The notes under the pieces were generated by a model. The model did not search any database and was not told where the DNA came from. It saw nothing but the letters and a program-made list of their open reading frames with translations. Positions 55,884-64,000 of a DNA stretch of 64,000 nt are shown piece after piece (positions within the stretch are counted from its first letter, which is position 1; every line of letters begins with the position of its first letter). A program made the translations under genes and the position numbers. The stretch comes from Oligoflexia bacterium (GTDB lineage Bacteria > Bdellovibrionota > UBA1018), in NCBI GenBank assembly GCA_014376785.1, contig JACMQW010000098.1, forward strand, positions 1 through 64,000. The letters are read 5' to 3'.

Positions 55884-57343
55884 ATGCATTCTCCAAACTC
55901 TATCCCACCTCCGATGAGAGAAGTCCGTAAAACACTGCGCGCTCAGTTTGATTTGAAGTCTCTCAGAGCGGGCCAGGAAGAAGTGATTCAGTCTGTTTAA
56001 AAGGGAAAAGACACGCTCGCGATTTTAAAAACGGGAGGCGGTAAGTCGCTCTGCTACCAATTGCCGGCGGTTCATTTCGGCGGCACCACTTTGGTTATTT
56101 CTCCCCTGCTCTCGCTCGCGAAAGATCAGCGCGAAAAGCTGAATGACTTCGGAATTGAATCCGTGGAATTCAATCGTGCCGTATCTCCATCGGAAACCGA
56201 GATCAGTCTCGAGGCCTTTCGGCACTGCGAAGCTCACTGCGTGAGCCAATGGGGACATGACTTTCGCCCGGCTTTTTTAGAGATCGGATCCGCAATCAAA
56301 GAACTGGGTCACCCGACTGTTTTAGCGCTTAGAGCCACCGCCACCCATGAAGTGGCTGAAGACGTTCGCATCCAACTCGGCCTGAAAGAAATGCAGACTT
56401 TTCGAACCAGTCTTTACCGAGAGAATCTCCATTTTTCTGCCGAACTCACCGAATCGGAAGCGCAGAAGCAAACCCGATTACTAGAGCTCTTGAGTGCCTT
56501 TGATCTAAAATATCCGGACAGTGCGGGAGCAATCTACGTATCCACCGTGAAGAAAGCAAAAGAGCTCTATGAGCTACTGATCTCAAGCGGCCTTCCCGCA
56601 CTCCTCTATCACGGAAAACTTTCTGTAAAAGAACGAGCAAAAAATCAGTCCGAATTTATGAGCGATGGGGGTGGTCGGAAAATTATGATCGCCACCAATG
56701 TTTTCGGCATGGGAATCGATAAAGCCGATATACGGTACGTCATTCATTACACCTACCCGGGTTACCTCGAAGCATATTATCAAAAAGCCGGGCGTGCAGG
56801 AAGAGATGGGAAAGCTTCAGATTGCACGCTCCTCTATTTAAAGAAAGATCGCTCCGTTCATGCGCTGTTTCTTTCGAGAAAATATCCTTCGGATGAAGAG
56901 GTCAGAAAAGTTTTCGAAGAACTGACGCAGGCGCTGAAGTCAGCTTCGCTTAAGACTGAGGTTTTTTTGAATCGAGAGGGCCCTATTCCGTCAAAGAAAA
57001 ATGCACTCGTGATTGCGATGTTGAGAAGGCTCCGAGTATTAAAGAAAAGAAAGAATGAACTCACGTTTCGCCCGGGGCCTCCGGGAGAAAAAGAATTCCT
57101 CGAAATGACTGCTGCTTACCACGCTCGAAAAGATCAGGACCAAGAGAAACTTAAAAAAGTCATCATCTACGCCCAGACCGCACTTGCCGATGGAAATCGA
57201 TTCGTGAGTATTTCGGTGAGGTAATCGATCTGGGGTGTGGAACTTGTGATAATTGCCTGCGTGATGGGGCACGCGGCGCTTCGCTTGATTCAAAGAATCG
57301 AACGAAAGTTCTTTCGCTTGATACGATGGAAGTCGTCGTCTAA
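55884..57343 (+). pseudogene. recQ: recQ DNA helicase pseudogene
   Basis: A RecQ-family 3'-5' helicase gene with three lesions. From the ATG at 55884 the frame reads LRAGQEEVIQSV, then TAA at 55998-56000, then [23 protein letters not shown] (motif I). Near 56217-56229 the text jumps from SLEAFRH to [15 protein letters not shown]: roughly 40 residues, including the acid of the DEAH box, are gone. Motifs IV-VI are intact ([37 protein letters not shown]). At about 57183 a one-base deletion takes the frame out of the zinc-binding region; the correct continuation [13 protein letters not shown] and CGTCDNC lies in another frame to 57343. The helicase is not functional. Confidence 0.9.
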
Positions 57344-57378
57344 AAAATATTTCGCTCGAAATTTATTTTCTCCGAATT

Positions 57379-58734
57379 TTATTTTCCGTCGAAGAGAAGT
57401 GGGATGGAGGTTGATGACGAGACTTTTTTCCAAAGGTAGAAAGTCTCATCCAGTTCCCGGGAAGCACGAACAACGGCACCGAGGTTAGTCTGACCCACAT
57501 CCGCGCGCTCGATGCTCCAGGCAATCGAATCGCGCACCTTCTGGTAAGGCTTCACCATGCGTTCCGCGATTTCTTTCGCTGACCGCAGCGACGCTTGGAG
57601 GTCTTCGGCCGTCACCGATGGTTCTTTTCCGTTTTGGGGAGAAATTCGCCAACGAATCTCCGCTCCGTCTTTATGAACGGTCCAACGGTTTGCAACTTCC
57701 GACGTGTAGGAGTCGATTAAGAGCGCGCGCGACCACTGACCGGGAAAGTCTCGGACAGGCTTCCAACCCGAGTCCGTTTTCCAAGCCTGGACAGAAAGAG
57801 CACGGCTGGCTAGATCTATGGTCCCCACAGACACATCGAGGCCCGTGCTCGCGACGTAGCGGATCGATCCTAAAAGTTCTTCGACGGCTCGTGACTCTCC
57901 GCTTGAGAGTTTTCGGCCGATGTACCAGGTGAGTTTCTCCGCAAGCAAAACGACCGACTCGACATAGGCTTCCACTTCTTCAAATGTCTGTCGCCTTCCG
58001 TATCCGCCATGAGTCTTCACGATGACTCGTCCGACTTCGCTCCCTATTAAGCCAGCGTAGGGATTGAGCGGATCTAAAATCCCTTTACGACGAGCGCGGT
58101 CATGAGCAGCATGGATGACGGCTTCGTGATGAAACGACTCATCGGCGACGCCCGTTGCTAGCATTTCGTGAGAGATTCCGAGAGCCGCATCATTCTCAGA
58201 AAAAAACGCATGGGTCCCTCGCATCAGAAATGAGGGAGCATAGACAAGCCTTATCCCGGGGAGATCTCGACCAAACTCGGACGCTAATTGGTTTAAGGTT
58301 GAGTCCTCGCCAGGCAAAATTTTAAAAGCCGTTTCGCCACGCTTGCCCATCTGAATCTCAGTGACCGCTATTCCTCGTTCAGCAAACAGTGCCCGACTTG
58401 CGGCAACTGCCACCCGCTCGTACATCTCGCTCTCCTCACTGCCTACGAAAGAAGTTTGCTTGGAGGTTGCAGATTTCCACTGACGAAAAATGGGAGTGTC
58501 GAGCACCACTGGCTCGCCCTTGAGGAACTCCAATGTCAATCTTCTCTCCGGACGGATGAGCGGAGCGCCGCCCGACTCTGAAGTTCCCAGCGATCGCAGG
58601 ACGTTCCGACAAACTTCGATCGGATACGCGGATGCGATCTCAGGACGAAACCCTGCGCAAATCCAAAGGACTTGAGCCCAAATGAGAGATCGAATTCCGT
58701 AAAAAGCAAGTCGGCGGCTTCGGGCAGTTTCCAC
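57379..58734 (-). CDS. Exported protein of unknown function with an HExxxH motif
   Basis: A 451-residue protein with an N-terminal hydrophobic stretch (LIWAQVLWICAGFRPEIASAYP) that reads as a signal peptide. Near residue 205 it has ESFHHEAVIHAAHDRARRKG, in which HEAVIH fits HExxxH, a zinc-binding spacing seen in a few metallopeptidases, with further acidic residues in ETFEEVEAYVESVVLL-like sequence about 40 residues on. No family is recognised. It ends just past the recQ remnant on the opposite strand. A secreted metallo-enzyme is possible but unproven. Confidence 0.7.
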   Translation of the reverse strand: METARSRRLAFYGIRSLIWAQVLWICAGFRPEIASAYPIEVCRNVLRSLGTSESGGAPLIRPERRLTLEFLKGEPVVLDTPIFRQWKSATSKQTSFVGSEESEMYERVAVAASRALFAERGIAVTEIQMGKRGETAFKILPGEDSTLNQLASEFGRDLPGIRLVYAPSFLMRGTHAFFSENDAALGISHEMLATGVADESFHHEAVIHAAHDRARRKGILDPLNPYAGLIGSEVGRVIVKTHGGYGRRQTFEEVEAYVESVVLLAEKLTWYIGRKLSSGESRAVEELLGSIRYVASTGLDVSVGTIDLASRALSVQAWKTDSGWKPVRDFPGQWSRALLIDSYTSEVANRWTVHKDGAEIRWRISPQNGKEPSVTAEDLQASLRSAKEIAERMVKPYQKVRDSIAWSIERADVGQTNLGAVVRASRELDETFYLWKKVSSSTSIPLLFDGK

Positions 58735-58812
58735 AGTCTCCTGAGCTGAAATCAGATCCAGCTCTTAAAGTTTGCCTGGTCCGCTCTCTTCCATCAACTC
58801 ACTGACTGAAAC

Positions 58813-59715
58813 TTACTGAGCAGGAACGAGGAAGTCTTTTACAACCGCAAGGTGCTGCATTCCCGGAGAGCGACTATCGGTTGCTTGAATGCCATTCAAA
58901 CGGGAAAGCGCCGGGAAAACCGTGCTGTCAAAAACGAGTCCGTTTGGAAACGAGGTCACATTTAGCTGCGGCGCTTCCGCCTTAGCGGATAAGAAACTGA
59001 CCGGGACTTCGTGGGCGGCGAGATCAGCATCCGTCAAGATCCAGTCGTAGTTCTTTTTGCCGTTCATATTCGTTGTTGTCGCGCCATTCGTATCCGTCGG
59101 AGCGTTTCGTTCCGAAACTTCCGGAGCGAGAACATCGAGAATTTCATTCTCCCGAGAAGTCAGATTAAAATCGCCACCCAAAACAACGTAGTCCGTCGCG
59201 GGGAGCGCATGAATGCGGCGAGCAAGCTCTTCACTCTCGGCGCGTCTCACGACTAAATTTTTTGAATGAAGGTGAACACTGATCGCCCAAAGATCGCGGG
59301 AGCCGGGAATATCCAACCGAGCGAAGGCGAAGTCACGATTCGGCATTCCTGCATCTTCCCACTCTCCGGACTCCAGAATCGGAAACCGCGAAAGAATACC
59401 ATTTGGGATCTGATCGGTCGGCTCATTCTCGCGGGAGAAAAACGCTTTGCCCGAGAAAATCGAAGAAAGAAACTCGAGCAGGTCGGTTTCAGAACTAGAT
59501 TTGTAATTAAATTCTTGGAGCAAAACCACATCGGCCTGTAATCCCTTTAGGATCCGAGCGCCCTCGCCTCCATCGTAATTCTGATGCGTGCCGGTTGAAA
59601 GATTCCCCGTTACGATGCGAATCTTCGTTGCGGTCTCTGATGACCATGCGACGGAAGTGGTGAAGGCAACGGAGAGGATCAGAGCGCAAACGAGGTTCAA
59701 ACGGTAGCAATTCAT
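58813..59715 (-). CDS. Exported endonuclease/exonuclease/phosphatase-fold protein
   Basis: A 300-residue member of the EEP superfamily (DNase I, exonuclease III, sphingomyelinase). I choose the ATG at 59715 because MNCYRLNLVCALILSVAFTTSVAWS is a good signal peptide; starts at 59733 or the GTG at 59748 are possible. The fold motifs are RIVTGNLSTGTHQN, VVLLQEFNYKSS with the metal glutamate, VVLGGDFNLTSREN, NYDWILTD, and a late GMQHLAVVKDF supplying the catalytic His. It could hydrolyse nucleic acid or phospholipid outside the cytoplasm. Confidence 0.85.
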   Translation of the reverse strand: MNCYRLNLVCALILSVAFTTSVAWSSETATKIRIVTGNLSTGTHQNYDGGEGARILKGLQADVVLLQEFNYKSSSETDLLEFLSSIFSGKAFFSRENEPTDQIPNGILSRFPILESGEWEDAGMPNRDFAFARLDIPGSRDLWAISVHLHSKNLVVRRAESEELARRIHALPATDYVVLGGDFNLTSRENEILDVLAPEVSERNAPTDTNGATTTNMNGKKNYDWILTDADLAAHEVPVSFLSAKAEAPQLNVTSFPNGLVFDSTVFPALSRLNGIQATDSRSPGMQHLAVVKDFLVPAQ

Positions 59716-59885
59716 GACCGCTTGATAGCTCATTGCGTTACCGGGCACAAGGGTGTTCTCCAGGGCCTTTCGTCCAATCCGTTTTCATCTCGTTTAGAGT
59801 CGTGAGAGCGTTCTCCGATGACCTCTCTAAAGACAGCGATTCCTATCCATCGAAATACGGAACCTCACGCGCTCGGAGACTTAAA

Positions 59886-60521
59886 ATGATCTTAGCGGCG
59901 CTTCTGGGTGCTGTTTTCGGTTTCATCTCAGCAGTCCCTGTCGCCGGACCGATTTCAGCAATCGTCTTCAGCCAGGGCATGCAGGGCAGGTTTTCCCAAG
60001 CCCGGTGGATAGCACTCGGAGCAGCACTCGTGGAGAGTGGATACGCCTTTCTCGCGTTCTGGGGATTCAACCGATTCCTGTCCAAATACAGCATTCTACT
60101 CGTGATATCTAAGATCGTCGCCGCAGTCGTCCTTTTGGGGCTTGGAATTTATTTTATTCGCTCAAAAAAAATGCGCGCTCCCCTCTCGTTTTCGGAAACA
60201 AACGGCGCGCGCGCTCCGAAAGCATTTTTCCTCGGCGCGGGAATTAGTGCTGCAAATCCAACCCTGATCGCAACCTGGGCTGCATCGATTACCACACTCT
60301 ATTCGATGAGCCTCTTTTCATTTTCAAACGCCAATTCCGCTCTTTTTTCGCTGGGTGTTTGTGCAGGAATATTTGGATGGTTTTCTCTCTTCATTCATCT
60401 CATCGCAAAACACCGAAACCGATTCGACTCCCGAATTCTAGGACGGGTGCTCACGGGGATTGGTATTGCGCTGATCGGAATTTCAGCTTGGATGGTCGCG
60501 ACGAATTTGCTGAAATCTTGA
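59886..60521 (+). CDS. LysE-family amino-acid exporter
   Basis: A 211-residue inner-membrane exporter with six hydrophobic segments. It starts at MILAALLGAVFGFISAVPVAGPISAIV, where the PVAGP-type motif is the LysE/RhtB hallmark; GGAG precedes this ATG, while the track start lies 51 codons upstream in the divergent promoter region. The middle segment IYFIRSKKMRAPLS is the positively charged loop, and GISAANPTLIATWAASIT marks the second half. The substrate, an amino acid or related metabolite, is unknown. Confidence 0.85.
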   Translation: MILAALLGAVFGFISAVPVAGPISAIVFSQGMQGRFSQARWIALGAALVESGYAFLAFWGFNRFLSKYSILLVISKIVAAVVLLGLGIYFIRSKKMRAPLSFSETNGARAPKAFFLGAGISAANPTLIATWAASITTLYSMSLFSFSNANSALFSLGVCAGIFGWFSLFIHLIAKHRNRFDSRILGRVLTGIGIALIGISAWMVATNLLKS

Positions 60522-60530
60522 ACGCATCGT

Positions 60531-60569
60531 AAAAAAATGAGGCGCTCATTCACATGGAATGAACGCCTC
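60531..60569 (-). terminator. Intrinsic terminator of the minus-strand gene 60587-61408
   Basis: A 13-bp stem with a single mismatch (GAGGCGCTCATTC with GAATGAACGCCTC) and a five-base loop is followed on the minus strand by ATTTTTTT. It lies between convergent genes, so it can also act on the LysE gene transcript, but the T-run serves the minus strand. Confidence 0.8.
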
Positions 60570-60586
60570 CCCTAAAACCCTAAAGA

Positions 60587-61408
60587 TTAGCGAGCGCGGT
60601 CGACGGCTATTTGCAAATCCCGCACATTTAAATAAGCAAAATCGCGGCGAGTCAGTTTCAAGAGGGTATCAATGCCATTCGCCCGGTTGAAAATGTAGTC
60701 CGATAATTTCGGAGCAACCTTTTCCCGCATTTCACGGTTCAAAACATCTGCGGCGCGCGGACATAGGCGAGCCCCGATCGCCCCCATTCCTTGGCTATTC
60801 GCAAGCGTCTGACAAGCTCCCAGAGTCGTGTAAAAAGTCACGATCCCTGCGAAAGGCACAAAATGATCTCGGTAATCGTCTCGGTCGTCCCCTGCGTTAC
60901 GACCGCCGCGCCATTCACCCTTCGGTGCAAAGACCACCGGAATCGCATAGTTCATCGTGTTTAGGTCTGCAAGCAGCACGGCGTATTCTGCTTTTTTACC
61001 GATGGTGCCCGAAAGCACACGGTAAAGGGTCGCCAGAAATTGGGACAGCGGAGCATGATCGCCCACTTCACTCAGGCGAATGGAAAGGCCGTGGTTAAAT
61101 TCTTTTTCCCAACGCTTGCGGTACCGTGCAGCGAGAGCGGGTTCGCCTTCTCTTTCTAATGCGTCCAAACTTGCGAGCACGAGGTGATCGAGAGTGGAAG
61201 CGGCCGCTTCTTTCACTCGGCCATGCGCGAGGTCTTGAACTAGATCATCGCGACTAGAAAGACTCGACGAAAAACCAGGAAATGAACTCGCCTGCGCAGA
61301 AGAACTGGCGCAGATCCCACTAACTGCTACCGAGGCAGTTACCAAGCCAGTCACGAGGACAGTTCCGCAAACAGTCAGGAAAGAAAACAAAACAGATTTT
61401 AGGTTCAT
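60587..61408 (-). CDS. Exported protein of unknown function
   Basis: A 273-residue protein with a long signal peptide (LKSVLFSFLTVCGTVLVTGLVTASVAVSGICASSSAQAS); the cysteine in this stretch does not make a clear lipobox. The start at 61408 is preceded by GGAGGG at good spacing; the track start is 66 codons upstream. The mature protein is helical, with RDDLVQDLAHGRVKEAAASTLDHLVL and a C-terminal LTRRDFAYLNVRDLQIAVDRAR. No family is recognised. A well-formed terminator follows. Confidence 0.75.
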   Translation of the reverse strand: MNLKSVLFSFLTVCGTVLVTGLVTASVAVSGICASSSAQASSFPGFSSSLSSRDDLVQDLAHGRVKEAAASTLDHLVLASLDALEREGEPALAARYRKRWEKEFNHGLSIRLSEVGDHAPLSQFLATLYRVLSGTIGKKAEYAVLLADLNTMNYAIPVVFAPKGEWRGGRNAGDDRDDYRDHFVPFAGIVTFYTTLGACQTLANSQGMGAIGARLCPRAADVLNREMREKVAPKLSDYIFNRANGIDTLLKLTRRDFAYLNVRDLQIAVDRAR

Positions 61409-61510
61409 AGATCGCCCTCCGGCGGTTTTCATTAAGAATGGAATTGAGTAAAACGTGCTCATCCTGATAAATCCATAGAATTCACGAGGCATCTCGGGGA
61501 AGGTCTTTTC

Positions 61511-62185
61511 ATGACAGACGTGTCGCCATTCGAATCTGAGTTCAAAGCCGAGGTACGCAGTCACGGATCTCAGCTCGTCAGCAAAGATAAAGTTTCTCTT
61601 TCTCATGGCTCAGACACTGAGATTGGAGGTTTTGTGAAAGGGACACCCCCCGCGCGCGTGGCCTTCCAAGCCGAGTCGATTGAGAGCAGTACTTTCACTG
61701 CATCCTGCAGCTGCCCCATGAATGCGAAATCATCGTTTTGCAAACACGTCTGGGCGGTACTCGTTCAGGCGATCGCTGAAAGACCCGATTTCTTTTCGGA
61801 AAAAATCTCGATCGAAAAAAAGAATTCTAGCTCGCCAAAAGAGGCGGAAACTTCACGAATTCAATCCGAAGCGAAGAAACGGGCTTCCGACTACCGCAAA
61901 GCGCAGTATCAAAAACAAAAAAGCCACTCGAAAGCAAAAAAGACGGGTGAATCCGTTCCCTCAGAAAGTAAATTACCAAGCACAACGCCGGATGCAGTGA
62001 GCGAAGCGATTCAATACTTTAAAACCAATGGATTTTTCTTAGATGAAGAGGTTTCCGAATCCGGACTAGGAGAGGCGAAACGAAAACTTTCTCGCGTCTT
62101 CCATCCCGACAAAGGAGGAACCCATGAAGAAACCGTCGAATTGAATCTACACTCAGAAACGATCCAAAAATTTTTAAGAGGCTGA
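61511..62185 (+). CDS. SWIM zinc-finger and J-domain-like fusion protein
   Basis: A 224-residue protein with an unusual pair of modules. Residues 45-90 carry a SWIM zinc finger, CSCPMNAKSSFCKHVWAVL (CxC-x8-CxH). Residues 95-155 are a lysine- and serine-rich linker. The C-terminus, GEAKRKLSRVFHPDKGGTHEETVELN, looks like a short J-domain with its HPD tripeptide. SWIM fingers bind DNA or protein; J-domains activate Hsp70. The fusion may bring DnaK to a nucleic-acid complex (inference). The J-part is small (about 60 residues), so some helices could be missing. Its stop overlaps the kinase gene on the other strand. Confidence 0.75.
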   Translation: MTDVSPFESEFKAEVRSHGSQLVSKDKVSLSHGSDTEIGGFVKGTPPARVAFQAESIESSTFTASCSCPMNAKSSFCKHVWAVLVQAIAERPDFFSEKISIEKKNSSSPKEAETSRIQSEAKKRASDYRKAQYQKQKSHSKAKKTGESVPSESKLPSTTPDAVSEAIQYFKTNGFFLDEEVSESGLGEAKRKLSRVFHPDKGGTHEETVELNLHSETIQKFLRG

Positions 62186-63403
62186 CCCGGGCGGTGTCTC
62201 TGCGACCCATCGCGAGTCCCTCGGTAGCTGCACGATAAAAGTCGTTCCTTTTTTCGGCAGACTTCGAACCGAAACCGATCCACCATGGGATTCACAGACT
62301 CCACGAACCAAAGTTAAACCCAGGCCCCATCCTCGTTGCCCACTGGCAGGTGCGGAAATCGTGCGCGAGAAGGGCTTGAACAGGTTTTCTTGCTCTTCCA
62401 AGCTCAGGGTGAAGCCACGGTTGTGAACAGAGAGTAAGATACAGTCAAGCCTCGTTTGAAAATCAATAGTAATCGGCGAATCGGAATCACCATATTTCAC
62501 TGCATTTAGAACGAGATTTTCATTAACACGCCTCAGTTCATCACAACACCAATAACCGACCACCGCACCTTTCCCTTTCAATACGAAACGGTCTCCTGCA
62601 GACATGCTGAGTTCGGTCAGCACATCTTCGACCGCCTGCCGGAGACCGCACTCGCTCAAAACCTAAGGCAACTTCTCCCCGGCGCGAATCAAATTCGCAT
62701 CCAGCAAATTATGAATCATCTTGTCTGCCCGCTCGACACTATGGATGATGCGATTTCCGAGCACTTGGTGTTTTTCTCGTTGATCCGGATAGCGAACGAT
62801 GATCTGCGCACTCGTCTTAATCGCAGTCTGTGGAGACCTGAGATCGTGAGAAAGTGTGGATACGAAACGATCGCGGAGGTCTTTCTCTATTTGAAGCGCC
62901 TCGACGTCTGCTTTCGCTTGGTCAAAACGCATTTGCTCCGTCATGTCGGTTGCGAGCAAGCAAACGCCTTTGCCGCCCTCTAAATTTGCGGAACTCATCG
63001 AAAAGAGGGAATGCAGAACGGCTCCATTCGAATTCAGCTGAAGCGCACATTTAGCATTCGACCCCAATGCCAATTTGAAAGATTGCTCGAACTTTCCGAG
63101 GTCGGCGGGATGGAGAAACTTGTTTAAGGTCCTTCCGATCACCGCGGTCAGGGGCAGACCGACCATTTCCGCAAACTTCGAATTGCCGTAGAGAATGATC
63201 CCTTCGGAACTCACCTTAAGCGCGCCCTCGTTCATGAACTCTACTAAAATACGGTAAGGAAGATCGGCGTTCGTGAGGGTAAATACTTTCTCTCCGTCCG
63301 CGCTGTTTACGACGAGCGCGTCCACTTCGCCCTCGCGGATCGCCCGAAGGGTTTCTAGTGCGTTCTCTCATTCATTCCTCAGTTGATCCACTTCACTCAT
63401 CAT
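62174..63403 (-). pseudogene. PAS-domain sensor histidine kinase interrupted by two stop codons
   Basis: One frame of about 409 codons encodes a soluble hybrid-type sensor kinase but holds two stops. It starts MMSEVDQLRNE, then TGA (63368-63370), then ENALETLRAIREGEVDALVVNSADGEKVFTL, a PAS domain (VSSEGIILYGNSKFAEMVGLPL), HisKA with the phospho-acceptor in STLSHDLRSPQTAIK, then TAG (62663-62665), then HATPase_c with NLVLNAVKYGDSD and GWGLGLTLVRGVCESHGG. The two halves are listed as separate ORFs in the track. Without the stops it would be a typical kinase of kaiB-associated type. The ORFs could restart internally, but a split kinase is unlikely to signal normally. Confidence 0.85.
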
Positions 63404-63462
63404 GGGTGACCTGATCGCATTGGCTGAGTTTTTCGGTAATGATTTATTTTTTGTTTTCGTAT

Positions 63463-63816
63463 TCATCGCGTTGCTGACAGGAGTCCCAAGCTGGCTAAGA
63501 CTCGACTTTGATTGGATAAGTCGCCCAAGATCTGCCGCGTCGGCAGCGTAAAAGCCCGCACCAGAGTCGGCACGGCTAATATTTGGTCTTCCTTCGCTCG
63601 CGCGGGAGTCTGGTAAATGTCGATGATTTCCAATTCAAAGCGGCTGCTCAAATACTTTTCACAGGTCGTGTGTAAATTCCTGACCGCTCTCTGAGACTGC
63701 GGAGTCGTTCCGGAAATGTAGATACGGAAAACAAAAAGTTCGGTTTTCGATTGGGTCGCCGCTTTTTCACACGCGGTAAGAGTTTTTTCGTTTTTCGTTT
63801 GGGTTTTTTTGGTCAA
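63463..63816 (-). CDS. kaiB: KaiB-domain protein
   Basis: A 117-residue protein with a KaiB fold: [59 protein letters not shown] and [18 protein letters not shown]. In cyanobacteria KaiB binds the KaiC ATPase ring; in other bacteria KaiBC pairs act in stress or timing. The first 25 residues are an extra polar tail. The start is TTG, and it overlaps the stop of the KaiB gene upstream, so it depends on translational coupling. A kaiC gene is expected beyond the window edge. Confidence 0.92.
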   Translation of the reverse strand: MTKKTQTKNEKTLTACEKAATQSKTELFVFRIYISGTTPQSQRAVRNLHTTCEKYLSSRFELEIIDIYQTPARAKEDQILAVPTLVRAFTLPTRQILGDLSNQSRVLASLGLLSATR

Positions 63817-64000
63817 GAATCGCCTGCGGCTTTGATATTCAGTCCGACCAAAACCTTCTCGATATTAGAGAGGTCGCCAATGTTTTTTTTGATCGGTTCG
63901 GGCAAGTGACGAACCAGAGTCGGCAATGCGAGAATCTGGTCACCTTTCGCAAGCTGCGGCTCTAATAGAAGGTCGACGATTTCGATTCGGTACCGATCAC
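63813..64000 (-). CDS. kaiB: Second KaiB-domain protein, 5' end beyond the window
   Basis: The last 61 residues of a second Kai[33 protein letters not shown] and [18 protein letters not shown]. The conserved core matches its neighbour in the D-L-S-N region while the rest differs, so this is an old duplication, not a recent copy. The stop shares bases with the TTG start of the next gene. The N-terminal half lies outside the window. Confidence 0.9.
   Translation of the reverse strand, partial: DRYRIEIVDLLLEPQLAKGDQILALPTLVRHLPEPIKKNIGDLSNIEKVLVGLNIKAAGDS

Noticed and set aside
62663-63370. Stop-codon reassignment to explain in-frame TGA and TAG
   Set aside because: All three stops are used as normal ends in many intact genes of this window.
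1-64000. CRISPR arrays, insertion sequences, attachment sites, rRNA or tRNA genes
   Set aside because: I looked for direct repeats with spacers, transposase-like ORFs and tRNA arms and found none that hold up.

Overview
The window is a dense, mostly protein-coding stretch of a Gram-negative bacterial chromosome. It carries a TolC-type outer-membrane protein, MotAB-type proteins, SecA, class Ia NrdAB with NrdR-like boxes, the PrkA/DUF444/SpoVR stress module and KaiB. This mix is compatible with a Bdellovibrionota or other delta-type lineage, but no ribosomal RNA or marker gene is present to settle it. I see no insertion sequence, CRISPR array, tRNA or rRNA.

Layout. 1-5.7 kb: cell-surface glycan genes (two GT4 glycosyltransferases, a NeuD-like acyltransferase, a TolC-like protein) plus a secreted TIM-barrel-like protein on the other strand. 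5.75-6.78 kb: the wreck of a repeat-protein gene and a strong hairpin. 6.8-19.1 kb: the most interesting block, two divergent gene arms around a perfect 11-bp inverted repeat. The minus arm is formyltransferase, alpha/beta hydrolase, OleC-like AMP ligase, UbiA-type prenyltransferase and a rifampicin-phosphotransferase-like dikinase, all overlapping. The plus arm is a BtaA-like SAM aminocarboxypropyltransferase, a diacylglycerol-kinase-like enzyme, an SDR reductase and a 710-aa protein whose C-terminal part is a cyanobacterial-type acyl-ACP reductase with its cysteine conserved. Together they look like an undescribed lipid or lipid-derived metabolite pathway. 19-28.4 kb: TerC, homogentisate dioxygenase, a CxxCH protein, a frameshifted sorbosone-dehydrogenase-like gene, SIMPL, a MotAB pair whose MotB lacks the usual membrane aspartate, a membrane protein and an RluA-type synthase. 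28.4-35.4 kb: a structured leader in front of a CorA transporter, then the prkA-DUF444-spoVR operon. 35.5-46.3 kb: PmbA, PP2C phosphatase, M23 peptidase, SecA, trehalose-phosphatase, ureohydrolase and two RNA methyltransferases. 46.4-50.5 kb: nrdBA with tandem NrdR-like boxes. 50.5-64 kb: Mpg, RlmG, a YehS-like protein, a PRMT-like methyltransferase, a recQ pseudogene, secreted enzymes, a LysE exporter, a SWIM plus J-domain fusion, a sensor kinase broken by two stop codons, and two tandem kaiB genes at the edge.

Four genes (repeat protein, sorbosone-dehydrogenase-like, recQ, sensor kinase) carry stops, frameshifts or deletions. That suggests either active gene decay in this strain or, for the single-base lesions, base errors in the assembly. 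Many neighbouring genes overlap by ATGA-type junctions, so long translationally coupled operons are the rule here. Starts were moved downstream of the ORF track where a ribosome-binding site, signal peptide or family N-terminus supported it.
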